Under the pieces are notes generated by a model that saw only the letters and a program-made list of their open reading frames with translations, ran no database searches and was not told the origin of the DNA. 32,388 nucleotides of DNA from an uncultured Bacteroidia bacterium (lineage in GTDB: Bacteria > Bacteroidota > Bacteroidia > Bacteroidales > Prolixibacteraceae), in assembly GCA_903881215.1 (NCBI GenBank), contig CAIRSO010000253.1:1-32388 (forward strand). Reading direction: 5' to 3'. Position 1 is the stretch's first letter; every line of letters begins with the position of its first letter. A program made the position numbers and the translations under genes. This document shows positions 22,494-31,700 of this stretch, one piece after another.

Positions 22494-23822
22494 TTAAAAT
22501 TTTGGCAATTCCCAGGGTGAACGATAAACCGGTGTGACAAGCTCATTCGCAGCTTGGCTATTGGTGAAAAGATTTTTTTCATCATCCCATTTCAATACCG
22601 GTTCTCCAACCCTGGCGGCAATGTTGGCCATGTGGACATGCAGGGCGGCAGCGCGGCCAATCTCCGGCGGACAGGCATTTCTTTGTCCGGATTTGATGCA
22701 ATCCAGGAAGTTCCGGACATGCTCCTTGTGTGACTCCTTCCCTTCAAGGAATTCATATTCGGAAGTTTTGCCCTTTTTGGCTGCTTCATCCCACTCCGGA
22801 TACAGATTCATTTTGTTGCGATCGGCTACAATGGTGGCATCATCCCCAATGAAGGCAATACCGTAGGGCATTTTGTAAGGACCACTTTGGATACCGGCGG
22901 TCATGTCCCAGTTGATCACATAATCTTCTTTGGGGAAGCTGACAGTCATGGAATCGAAGGTCTCCCTGGCTTTCTTTTCATGGTAAGTGTTGGCACCATA
23001 AACCAGCACTTTATCAGGAGCTTTCACCAAATCCTTGGCCCACAAACCCATATCGAGCAGATGGACGCCCCAGTCAGACATCAATCCGCCACCATAATCC
23101 CACGTTAACCGCCACCAGCCGTGAAAGCGGTTTTTGTTGAAAGGTCTCTTGGGAGCCGGACCAAGCCACATCTCGTAATCGACACCTTCAGGTACGGGTT
23201 CATCCCCAAGAACATTCGGTCCTGCGCCGTAATTGAAGTTGGCCCATATATTTATTTTCCGGAGTTTGCCGATTTTCCCGCTCTTGATCATCTCCATCGA
23301 TTGTTGAAAAATAAATCCGGAACGCTGCTGCTGACCTACCTGAACCACCTTTTTGTAATAGTTCGCTGCCTTTACCATGATGTTGCATTCGGCGATGGTA
23401 TTGGCCATCGGCTTCTCCACATAGACATGCTTCCCTGCCTGCAACGAGTAGACTGTGGTCAAACAGTGCCAGTGATCCGGTGTGCCAATGATAACCGCAT
23501 CGATCTCTTTCTGCTCCAGCATTTTCCGAAAATCCTTGTACAGCATCGGCGTTTGATTGAAGGTTTTCTTCACCTCCTCCGATCGTTTGGCAAGTACTTT
23601 GTCATCCACATCGCACATGGCCACACACCTGACTTCCGGAAATCCAAGATGGTGCTTGAGAATACCGAACCCCATGTTGTTGCAGCCAATGATGGCCACG
23701 TTGATTTGGTCGTTTGGAGCGGTGGTTCCTGCATGTGTGACGAAATGGGTTGAGGCTGCCATACCCAGGCCTGCTGTTGCCAGGGTCGATTTTTTCATGA
23801 AATCCCTGCGATTTGTTCCCAT
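22494..23822 (-). CDS. Tat-exported Gfo/Idh/MocA-family oxidoreductase, 442 aa
   Basis: This is an NAD(P)-dependent sugar oxidoreductase. MGTNRRDFMKKSTLATAGLG is a Tat signal, so the enzyme probably leaves the cytoplasm with its cofactor bound. The Rossmann motif is INVAIIGCNNMG (46-51, with Asn where the second glycine usually sits), and the family's catalytic EKP is at 136-138 (YVEKPMANTIAEC). PDHWHC and GGGLMSDWGVHLLDMGLWA are typical of the large exported subgroup of Bacteroidota and Planctomycetota. I start at the ATG at 23822; an in-frame ATG at 23885 would place 21 residues before the Tat motif. It is the first gene of an operon with the TIM-barrel gene 13 bp downstream. A MITE-like repeat lies upstream. 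Confidence 0.92.
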   Translation of the reverse strand: MGTNRRDFMKKSTLATAGLGMAASTHFVTHAGTTAPNDQINVAIIGCNNMGFGILKHHLGFPEVRCVAMCDVDDKVLAKRSEEVKKTFNQTPMLYKDFRKMLEQKEIDAVIIGTPDHWHCLTTVYSLQAGKHVYVEKPMANTIAECNIMVKAANYYKKVVQVGQQQRSGFIFQQSMEMIKSGKIGKLRKINIWANFNYGAGPNVLGDEPVPEGVDYEMWLGPAPKRPFNKNRFHGWWRLTWDYGGGLMSDWGVHLLDMGLWAKDLVKAPDKVLVYGANTYHEKKARETFDSMTVSFPKEDYVINWDMTAGIQSGPYKMPYGIAFIGDDATIVADRNKMNLYPEWDEAAKKGKTSEYEFLEGKESHKEHVRNFLDCIKSGQRNACPPEIGRAAALHVHMANIAARVGEPVLKWDDEKNLFTNSQAANELVTPVYRSPWELPKF

Positions 23823-23952
23823 AAATATCAACTTTAGATTCTGTTTTTCTTTGCGAAATGCCTTATAAACTTCATTAAAATGCAAGTCGATTTAGTGATC
23901 CCTCAGTATTATGAAATACAACCATTACTAGAATAACTGTTGAGGCAAAAAT

Positions 23953-24061
23953 AATATTACACAGAGGAAGAAAGAGAATCACTGAGTTACAATGAGGTTT
24001 AGAAAGTTTTTCCAGACTCTGTGGATCTCTGTGACCCCTCTGTGGATCTCTGTGTAATATT
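23953..24061. mobile_element. Family D: 109-bp MITE-like element with 14-bp terminal inverted repeats
   Basis: AATATTACACAGAG at 23953-23966 and CTCTGTGTAATATT at 24048-24061 are perfect inverted repeats. Inside the right half are tandem 10-nt-like steps (CTCTGTGGAT, CTCTGTGACC, CCTCTGTGGAT), and the left half holds a diverged complement (AGAGAATCACTGAG). There is no ORF and no clear target-site duplication. Similar CACAGAG/CTCTGTG sequences are, from memory, widespread intergenic repeats in environmental bacteria. The element ends 10 bp from the stop of the GH97 gene. Confidence 0.55.
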
Positions 24062-24071
24062 TTACTACAAG

Positions 24072-26054
24072 TTACCTAAGAGGAATCCCCTCCAGAGTTG
24101 CAACAAAACCACCTCGGCCTTTCGTGGTTACTTTAAACTTTTCGCCTGCTTTATACTTGCTTTTCTGGTTGGAAAAGGATTTATTGTCCGCCCCATCGCT
24201 GATAAGATTCATTGAGTAAGTACCCTTGAAGATAAATGGCAATTCCAGTGAGAGCTCTTTGCTTTGGTTCTCACTGTTGATACCTGACACGTACCAGACA
24301 TTTCCCTTTCGACTGGCCAGAACAACCATTTTCCCCGGTTCGCCTGTCACATAACGTGTTTCATCAAATACCACCGGAACGGTTTTCAGGAAATCTTTGA
24401 CATACTCAGGTTGTGCAAGATAGGTTTTAACATTATCGGCAAAATGGAGAATTCCTGAATTGAAAATCAGCGACAAGGCCAGTTCGTGGGCATATGATGT
24501 CAGATGAGGATGTTTCACATTGCTGAATCCTACCGGGGTATAATCCATCGGTCCAATGGCATTTCGGGTAAAAGGCAATATGGAATTCTGAATGGGAGCC
24601 GCTTCGGGATAAGGCGGATCAAAAAGATAATTCTCTTCTCCCTTAACTGCTTCCATCGAAATCAGGTTCGGATAGGTTCTCGACCAGCCTCGCGGGATGG
24701 TACAGCCGTGGAAATTTACCATGATATGATAGTCTGCCGCATCTTTCATCACCTCATGATACAGGGTGATCAGGTTTTGCTTGTCGCTGTGCCAGAAGTC
24801 AACCTTTACCCCTTTTACGCCCCAATATTGGAGCTTTTTAAACTCGGCTTTCCGCTTTTGCGTATCACACATGATGTCGCGCGGACGTTCGGATACTGTG
24901 TTGTGCGGACCTCCCGAATTGTACCACATCAGGATCCCGACACCCTTTGCAGTGGCATATTTTACCAGTTGCTCTATGTCGCCACCTTTCATCAGGTCCC
25001 AGTTGGCATCCACCAGCGAATATTCCCATTTCATTTCGGCAGAAAGGTCCACGAAGGCTTTGAGCGCATTGTAATCCTTCGGACTGTCGTTTTCGGTCAA
25101 CCAGCTCCAGGAGGCGCGACCTGGTTTAACCCAGGAGAAATCACCGGGAATAGCCGGATCGCTCAGGTTGTAAACCATGTTCGATTCCACGATCGAAGCG
25201 GGCGACGAACCGATGACAATGAAACGCCAGGGCATCTCCCAGGGAAGTGCAGATGTCGGCTCCACCGCGCCAACTCCTTCGGCATCTTTGGCCTCTGGAA
25301 ACCTGACTTTGTACAATCCACCGGGGGCATTTTGCTCAAAACGGATGCCACAATAATTCGGGGATAAATTGGCCTCCGAAATCAGAATCCAACTACCGTT
25401 TGAATGAAACAAGGCAGGAAAAGCCCAACCTTCCTTGTTGGGGGAAGCAGTTCCTACCGGGATGCCGTTTTCATAGAATTTCTCGTAAGCAGGCGTATAT
25501 TTCGAAGGCACATCGTACCTTTCAATCCAGGCTTTGCCGCCCTCCGGAATTTTGAAACCGGTCAGCTCTTTGGTGACCGTAAAAGCCTTTTCCGACTTTT
25601 CCGGGAAAACGTATTTGAACGCCACACCGTCATTGTAAGCCCTGACAACCAATTTTATCAGTGAACCCTTCTCGTTTTTGAATGTCAATTCCAGTTCTTT
25701 GGCCTTGTTGATGCAGTCGCCTTGCCGGCCAATCAGCAAACGGTATTTTTCATCGATCAGTCTTTCACCGCCTTTGGATATAAACGTGAGGTTTTGGCTG
25801 AATTGCTGATCTTTTCTCTCGATTCCGAGTGGGGAGGATTCGATGACGGTTGTTGACTTACCATTCCTGAGGGCATTAACTTCGTATACCAGACCGGCCG
25901 ACCGGTTGGCATCTGTTCCAAGGGAGATTTTGATTGAAAGATTCTTATCAGGGGATTTGAGAACCCAGACTGTGTTGCCGGGTACCAGACCACCCATGCA
26001 GCAATATGCATGCAAAATGAACATTACAATTACAGAAATAGATTTCATGTTCAT
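24072..26054 (-). CDS. Glycoside hydrolase family 97, retaining-type, 660 aa
   Basis: GH97 enzymes are Bacteroidota exo-acting alpha-glucosidases or alpha-galactosidases. The order matches: a signal sequence, an N-terminal beta-sandwich (to about residue 290; NDGVAFKYVFP, GWAFPALF), a TIM barrel (SWSWL, VDANWD, ILMWYNSGG) and a C-terminal beta domain. In the barrel GVKGVKVDFWHSDKQ places Asp419 where retaining members have their nucleophile, rather than the Glu of the inverting SusB type. LISMEAVKGEEN carries candidate acid residues (Glu468). So an alpha-galactosidase-like or related retaining activity is more likely than SusB-type starch cleavage (inference). I start at MNMKSISVIVMF (26054); upstream ATG 26087 adds 11 residues. 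It precedes the Gfo/Idh operon on the same strand, with a 249-bp gap holding a MITE-like element. Confidence 0.92.
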   Translation of the reverse strand: MNMKSISVIVMFILHAYCCMGGLVPGNTVWVLKSPDKNLSIKISLGTDANRSAGLVYEVNALRNGKSTTVIESSPLGIERKDQQFSQNLTFISKGGERLIDEKYRLLIGRQGDCINKAKELELTFKNEKGSLIKLVVRAYNDGVAFKYVFPEKSEKAFTVTKELTGFKIPEGGKAWIERYDVPSKYTPAYEKFYENGIPVGTASPNKEGWAFPALFHSNGSWILISEANLSPNYCGIRFEQNAPGGLYKVRFPEAKDAEGVGAVEPTSALPWEMPWRFIVIGSSPASIVESNMVYNLSDPAIPGDFSWVKPGRASWSWLTENDSPKDYNALKAFVDLSAEMKWEYSLVDANWDLMKGGDIEQLVKYATAKGVGILMWYNSGGPHNTVSERPRDIMCDTQKRKAEFKKLQYWGVKGVKVDFWHSDKQNLITLYHEVMKDAADYHIMVNFHGCTIPRGWSRTYPNLISMEAVKGEENYLFDPPYPEAAPIQNSILPFTRNAIGPMDYTPVGFSNVKHPHLTSYAHELALSLIFNSGILHFADNVKTYLAQPEYVKDFLKTVPVVFDETRYVTGEPGKMVVLASRKGNVWYVSGINSENQSKELSLELPFIFKGTYSMNLISDGADNKSFSNQKSKYKAGEKFKVTTKGRGGFVATLEGIPLR

Positions 26055-26208
26055 AACAATGAATTTTAGAAGATTATAATGAATCATTAAAGATATAATT
26101 ATTACTGTTTAACAACGAAATCCATTCACTTCTTTGATCTCAATATTGATTCAAAAATCTTTCAGTGCCTAAATCATAGATGTTGTTCCTTCCAAACATT
26201 TTGCTGAT

Positions 26209-26216
26209 TATCTTTG
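26209..26216 (+). promoter_or_regulatory. -7 box TATCTTTG for the ceramidase-like gene
   Basis: TATCTTTG fits TAnnTTTG, 38 bp upstream of the ATG at 26255. A TTG lies 23 bp upstream, a little more than the usual 19-21. It supports starting the protein at 26255, because the ATG at 26180 would lie upstream of the transcript start. Confidence 0.5.
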
Positions 26217-26254
26217 CAGGGAATCACAGTCGCAAATCGCTAAAAACTATTACC

Positions 26255-27802
26255 ATGAAGAAGTTCTTCAAATTCTTAGGCTTCGGATTTTTATTGCTCA
26301 TAATTATCATTTTGGTCTGGTTTGGAATCAATCTCAGGGACCAGCATCCAGATTATAAAGTGGACTTGAAAATTCTGAACAATGCCCCGGCTCAGCTCTC
26401 TGCCGGTTTCGCTGCTATGCCAATCACACCCACTGTTTCCGATCGCTGGGACGATAAAAACAAAAATGCTGAATTCGATAAGGGCGAAACCTTCACCGAT
26501 GGAAACGGAAACGGAAAATTCGATCCGGTGTGGATCGCCGGCTTCGGCAACAACAAACCTGCCAACGGCATCCACGACGACCTGTGGGCCCGGGCAATGG
26601 TCATCGATGATGGCAAAACCCGGCTGGCTATCGTGGTTCTAGATGCCATCGGCTTCATGAACAACGATGTGATCGATGTGAGGGAGCGCGTTTCCAAAGA
26701 GTCCGGAATCACCTACGCCATCATCTCCTCTACCCATACCCACGAAGGACCCGATTTGCTTGGCCTCTGGGGAAAAACACCCTTCGGCAGCGGTATTGAC
26801 CCGGCCCACATGGAGTATGTGAAAAATCAGGCAGCCAGGGCCATCGAAACTGCCACGAAGAATCTTCGTCCCGCCCGCTTGTCCATCTCTCAGGACCTCA
26901 CCGGTGCCGCTCCTTTGGTGATTGACACCAGAAAACCCGAAGTCTTTGATTCCGGTCTTAGGATGATCCAAGTCCTCGACAAAGAATCAGGTAAAACAAT
27001 GGGAACGCTTATCTCATTTGGCAACCATCCTGAAACACTTTGGAGCGATAACCTATTGCTCACCTCCGACTTTCCGCATTTTGTTCGTGAAGGAATCGAG
27101 AAAGGTGTATTTAGCAAGGATAGTCTGATGAGACCAGGCGTTGGAGGTGTCACCGTTTATGCCAGTGGAGCCGTTGGCGGATTGATGACCACCCATCCAA
27201 GACTAGTTGTGAAAGATCCGTTTTCCGGAGAAGAATTCAAAGCCGCGACTTTCGAAAAAGCCGCCGCTCAGGGCAAACAAATGGCCAATCTGGCGCTTCA
27301 GGCGATGGCAAAACCTGATGAAGTGATCGACTCAGCCTCCATTTCAATAGTCGCAAAAACCGTTCTGTTCCCACTGGAGAACACTATGTTTAAACTGGCA
27401 GCCATGCTTGGCGTAATGAAAAGAGGTACCTCCGGCTGGATGAAGATGAAATCAGAACTTGCCGTGGTAAAAATCGGACCAATATCCATGGTCACAATTC
27501 CCGGAGAGCTGTATCCTGAAATACTTAATGGTGGTGTTGAGTCTCCCGAAGGACAGGATTTTAAAATTTCACCCATCGAAGTGCCATCCATCAGGGAGAT
27601 GATGCCGGGAAAATACAAATTCATGTTCGGCCTGGCCAACGACGAAATCGGATACATCGTCCCAAAAAGCCAATGGGATGTAAAAGCACCCTATACCTAT
27701 GGAAAGGATGGCGCTCCTTACGGCGAAGTCAACTCGCTCGGACCGGAAACTGCTCCCCTAATTCACAAGAACATAAAGGACATGATTTTCCAATTGAAAT
27801 AA
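26255..27802 (+). CDS. Neutral/alkaline ceramidase-like protein, membrane-anchored, 515 aa
   Basis: A start MKKFFKFLGFGFLLLIIIIL gives one N-terminal transmembrane anchor or signal. The body follows the neutral ceramidase-like family: LSAGFAAMPITPT at the N-terminal strand, SSTHTHEGPD with the zinc histidines, SFGNHPETLWSDN and VTIPGELYPEI. Between them lies an EF-hand-like Asp/Asn-rich insert (DDKNKNAEFDKGETF and TDGNGNGKFDP) that probably binds calcium, and HDDLWARAMV. Real ceramidases carry a further C-terminal domain that is absent here, so the substrate may be another amide or ester. I use the ATG at 26255. The last codons (DMIFQLK) lie in one arm of a perfect palindrome shared with the converging HAD gene. 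Confidence 0.85.
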   Translation: MKKFFKFLGFGFLLLIIIILVWFGINLRDQHPDYKVDLKILNNAPAQLSAGFAAMPITPTVSDRWDDKNKNAEFDKGETFTDGNGNGKFDPVWIAGFGNNKPANGIHDDLWARAMVIDDGKTRLAIVVLDAIGFMNNDVIDVRERVSKESGITYAIISSTHTHEGPDLLGLWGKTPFGSGIDPAHMEYVKNQAARAIETATKNLRPARLSISQDLTGAAPLVIDTRKPEVFDSGLRMIQVLDKESGKTMGTLISFGNHPETLWSDNLLLTSDFPHFVREGIEKGVFSKDSLMRPGVGGVTVYASGAVGGLMTTHPRLVVKDPFSGEEFKAATFEKAAAQGKQMANLALQAMAKPDEVIDSASISIVAKTVLFPLENTMFKLAAMLGVMKRGTSGWMKMKSELAVVKIGPISMVTIPGELYPEILNGGVESPEGQDFKISPIEVPSIREMMPGKYKFMFGLANDEIGYIVPKSQWDVKAPYTYGKDGAPYGEVNSLGPETAPLIHKNIKDMIFQLK

Positions 27803-27841
27803 GAATTAAAAATTCTTATTTCAATTGGAAAATCATGTCCT
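27777..27841. repeat. Perfect 31-bp inverted repeat across two convergent stop codons
   Basis: 27777-27807 and 27811-27841 are exact reverse complements around a 3-nt AAA centre. Each arm contains the last seven codons plus the stop of one gene, so the ceramidase-like and HAD proteins both end in DMIFQLK. As RNA it is a 31-bp perfect stem, but AU-rich and without a standard T-tract. It may act as a bidirectional 3' end. The identity of the arms is most easily explained by a recent inverted duplication. Confidence 0.95.
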
Positions 27842-28478
27842 CAACCTCACTCACCTTCCTCACCACCACATCCGCTCCCGCTCGCCACAATATTTCATCA
27901 GCCAGAATCCCTGTGTTGATGGCAATGGTATAAATCCCTGCTGCCTTGGCCGATTCAACACCCAGTGGTGCATTCTCAAGAACCACCACCTCATGGGCGC
28001 CAAATCCTGATTTTCTCAAGGCCATCAGATAGGGTTCAGGATGAGGTTTCCCATGTTTAACATCCTTCGCCGAGACAATTTTTTCCTTTTCCACCAATCC
28101 GGGAAAATCACTGCACAATCCATCCAGCAACTGCTCCTGCGCCGATCCGGTGACAACCCAGATAGCAATTTGGGCATTCTTTAACCTTTCCATCAGCGCT
28201 TTAATTTCATCGAAAGGGACCGGTATTGGCATGCTTTCGAAGAATTCACTCTTTTGGGTATAGATATTGGCAATCTCCTCCTCAGTTGCCAAACGGCCTA
28301 CCTTTTCCTTGTAAAACATCTGCACCGTAGACGATCCCGTTCGCCCCTCATTCATGTAAACCTGCTCCAGGGGAAAATCGTGGCCAAGTGCCGCAAAAGC
28401 CTTGTTCCAGGCTATCGAGTGATGTCCCATCGAGTCGTAAATCACCCCATCCATATCAAAGAAAATTGCTTTCAGCAT
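27816..28478 (-). CDS. HAD-superfamily hydrolase, beta-phosphoglucomutase-like, 220 aa
   Basis: The protein has the four HAD motifs: FFDMDGVIYDSM (nucleophile Asp8, acid/base Asp10), VVTGS, KHGKPHPEPYLMAL (Lys) and VVLENAPLGVESAKAAG (motif IV, with Glu-Asn in place of the common Glu-Asp). The helical cap with FPLEQVYMNEGRTGSS is that of the beta-phosphoglucomutase/DOG phosphatase subgroup, so it is a sugar-phosphate phosphatase or mutase. I start at the ATG at 28478, where the fold begins; the in-frame ATG at 28541 adds 21 residues with no family match. It converges on the ceramidase-like gene and its last residues are in the shared palindrome, so its natural C-terminus may have been overwritten. 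Confidence 0.88.
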   Translation of the reverse strand: MLKAIFFDMDGVIYDSMGHHSIAWNKAFAALGHDFPLEQVYMNEGRTGSSTVQMFYKEKVGRLATEEEIANIYTQKSEFFESMPIPVPFDEIKALMERLKNAQIAIWVVTGSAQEQLLDGLCSDFPGLVEKEKIVSAKDVKHGKPHPEPYLMALRKSGFGAHEVVVLENAPLGVESAKAAGIYTIAINTGILADEILWRAGADVVVRKVSEVEDMIFQLK

Positions 28479-28664
28479 TCCAAATTTATTTATTAATTGC
28501 ACCGTCATTGGTAGGAGGCACGACGAAGCAACCTGCCTCAAGTACCTGAAATTTCACAGTAAGTCAGACTCCAAAAATGGTTTGAAAAGTACTAAAAATA
28601 TACTTACTCAACATCTTCCGAAGAGCTGACTCTGCCAGATTTTCCTTGTTGCTAATAAAATTCA

Positions 28665-28672
28665 TACCTTTG
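28665..28672 (+). promoter_or_regulatory. -7 box TACCTTTG for metH
   Basis: TACCTTTG fits TAnnTTTG, 85 bp upstream of the metH start. TTGTTG lies somewhat too close (13-16 bp) and a TTTT run lies 21 bp upstream, so the -33 element is uncertain. Confidence 0.45.
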
Positions 28673-28701
28673 CCTGCATCACCCACAGACTCATGCAGGC
28701 A
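28671..28701 (+). promoter_or_regulatory. 9-bp hairpin in the metH leader region
   Basis: TGCCTGCAT (28671-28679) and ATGCAGGCA (28693-28701) are perfect complements around a 13-nt loop, CACCCACAGACTC. ACTC in the loop could pair with GAGT at about 28712-28715 to make a small pseudoknot. The first arm overlaps the -7 box. I could not match it to any SAM, SAH or cobalamin riboswitch that I know. Confidence 0.4.
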
Positions 28702-28757
28702 TCTGTCAACGGAGTGCTGATTGCCCGCGCAATATTAAAAAACCTAACTTCAAAATC

Positions 28758-31700
28758 ATGATAAAACCGGATATCCGAAAATTATTGGAATCAAGAATTC
28801 TCGTACTTGACGGAGCCATGGGGACAATGATACAACGTCTCAAATTGTCCGAAACCGATTTCAGGGGCGACCGTTTCAAGGATTGGCCATCCTCCCTGAA
28901 AGGTAACAACGATTTGCTTTGCCTCACCAAACCTGAGGCCATTCAGGAAATACATGAGTCATTCCTTATTGCCGGTGCTGATATCCTGGAAACAAATACT
29001 TTCAACGCAACATCCATTTCTCAAAGTGATTATGGGACTGAAGACTTTGTCAGGGAATTAAACAGGGAAGCGGCGAAAATTGCTGTCGCTGCCGCTGCAA
29101 AATTTTCTACTCCTGAAAAGCCAAGATATGTAGTCGGTTCCATTGGTCCAACAAACAAAACCTGTTCCATGTCGCCGGATGTAAATGACCCGGGTTTCAG
29201 GGCTATTTCATTTCAGGATTTAAAACTATCCTATCGGGAACAAGTAGAAGGCCTTCTGGAAGGTGGCGTCGATCTTCTTATGGTCGAAACAATCTTCGAT
29301 ACCCTCAACTGCAAAGTGGCGCTGGTCGCTATCAACGAGATCTTCAAAGAGAAAGGCCTTAAGCTGCCTGTCATGATCTCCGGAACCATCACCGACAAAA
29401 GCGGTCGAACACTATCAGGCCAGACCATCGAGGCTTTTTTGAATTCTGTCTCGCACATCGATCTGCTTACCATCGGATTAAACTGCTCTTTCGGTGCCAA
29501 AGATTTGCGTCCATACCTGGAAGAACTTAGCAGGAAAGCGCCTTTTATGATCAGCGTACATCCGAATGCCGGATTGCCCAACCAGTTTGGCGAATACGAC
29601 GAGACTCCCGAGGCCATGAAACTCCAGGTGGCTGAGTTTACCAATAACCTGACCGTAAATATCATCGGCGGATGCTGTGGCACCACCCCCGAGCATATCG
29701 GTGAACTGGCAAAACTGGCAGCCATCTCAAAGCCTCATAGCAAAGCACAACCCGAGAAGGTAACACGGCTTAGTGGCCTTGAACCACTCACCATCGACAA
29801 GCTTTCCAATTTTATCAACATCGGAGAACGTTGCAATGTGGCCGGATCGATCAAATTTGCCAGACTCATCCGCGACGGCAAATATGATGAGGCTCTCTCC
29901 GTGGCCAGAGAAATGGTTGAAGGAGGAGCACAAGTCATCGATATCAACATGGATGATGCCATGCTCGATGCCAAAAAAGAGATGGTTCGTTTCCTTAACC
30001 TCATTGCTTCAGAACCTGACATTTCAAGGCTCCCCATCATGATCGACTCTTCAAAATGGGAAGTGATCGAAGCCGGATTACAGTGCATCCAGGGCAAGTC
30101 GATCGTTAATTCCATCAGCCTGAAAGAGGGCGAGGAGCAGTTCCTGAATTATGCCCGCAAGATCAGAAACTACGGTGCCGCAGTGGTAGTGATGGCATTC
30201 GACGAGGAAGGGCAGGCTACAACGTACGAAAAGCGAATCGCCATTTGTGAAAGAGCATACCGCCTGCTGGTTGATAAGGTCCAATTTCCTGCCGAAGACA
30301 TCATCTTTGATCCGAATATTCTCACGATTGGTACCGGATTGGAGGAACACAACAACTATGCTGTCGACTTTTTCAGAACAACAACCTGGATCAAAAATCA
30401 TCTCCCTTATGCCAAAGTAAGCGGTGGCATATCCAATGTCTCTTTCTCCTTCCGGGGAAACAACATCCTCCGGGAAGCCATCCATTCGGTGTTTCTGTTC
30501 CATGCCATCAAAGCCGGACTAGACATGGGAATCGTTAATCCCGGCATGTTGCAGATCTATGATGAAATTCCAGCCGATTTACTCCAGCATGTCGAAGACC
30601 TCGTCCTTAACAAGCGGACCGATGCAACAGAACGCCTCCTTACTTTTGCAGAGAATATCAAGGCTGCTGACGAAAAGCAGGAAAAAATTGAAGTGTGGAG
30701 AGAACTACCTCCCGCCTCCAGGATTGAACACGCCATGGTGAAAGGAATCACTGATTTTATTGAGGAAGATGTGGCCGAACTGCTTCCACTTTTCGACTCC
30801 CCGCTGAATATTATCGAAGGTCCGCTGATGGATGGCATGAACAAAGTCGGAGACCTCTTTGGATCCGGCAAGATGTTCCTTCCACAGGTCATCAAATCGG
30901 CCCGCGTAATGAAAAAAGCGGTTGCCTGGCTCCAGCCTTTCATCGAAGAGGAGAAGAAATTGCTCCCACATAAAGTGGTCGTTCGCAAGAAAATCATTCT
31001 GGCCACCGTTAAAGGCGATGTACACGACATTGGCAAAAATATTGTTGGCGTTGTGCTGGCTTGCAACAACTACGATGTCATCGACCTGGGCGTCATGGTT
31101 CCCTGCGAAAAAATCCTCGATACAGCAAAAAATGAAAACGTGGATATCATTGGACTGAGCGGATTGATAACTCCTTCGCTCGAAGAGATGGTCCATGTGG
31201 CAAAAGAGATGGAAAAGAGAGGCATGATTCAGCCGTTACTAATTGGTGGGGCTACCACATCTAAAATCCATACGGCTGTCAAAATTGCCCCCGAATACAG
31301 CAAGACAACCCTGTATGTCAAGGATGCTTCAAGATCTGTTCAGGTCGTGGCAGAACTGCTGTCAGGATCTCCTGCATTCTTGAAATCCACTCTTGATGAA
31401 TACGCAGGTTTACGTCAGGTTCACAGCGCCAAAAAACCCAAGGAATACTGGACCCTGCAAGAGGCCAGGGAACGGAAATTTAATCCCGATTTCATCAAAC
31501 ATCCTGTCGCCGAACCCAATTTTACGGGTACAAAATATTACAATGATTATCCTTTGGAGGAGCTAAGAAAATACATAGACTGGACTTTCTTTTTCCTTGT
31601 GTGGGAGTTCAAAGGAAAATATCCGGCCATTTTGAGCGATCCCCACAAAGGGGAAGCAGCCCGACAGCTTTTTCAGGAGGCCAATGAATTTCTCGATGAG

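Noticed and set aside
24504-25367. 287-aa plus-strand ORF
   Set aside because: It is antisense to the GH97 catalytic domain and shows no recognisable domain.
26180-26254. Upstream ATG for the ceramidase-like gene
   Set aside because: The likely promoter -7 box at 26209-26216 lies downstream of it, and MKKFFKFLGF at 26255 is a natural signal/anchor start.
28481-28488. CAAATTTA on the plus strand (TAAATTTG on the minus strand) as promoter of the HAD gene
   Set aside because: It is only 3 bp from the start codon, so transcription would begin inside the gene; probably chance in AT-rich DNA.
28540-28757. Known SAM, SAH or cobalamin riboswitch before metH
   Set aside because: None of the conserved cores known to me can be found; only a simple hairpin is present.
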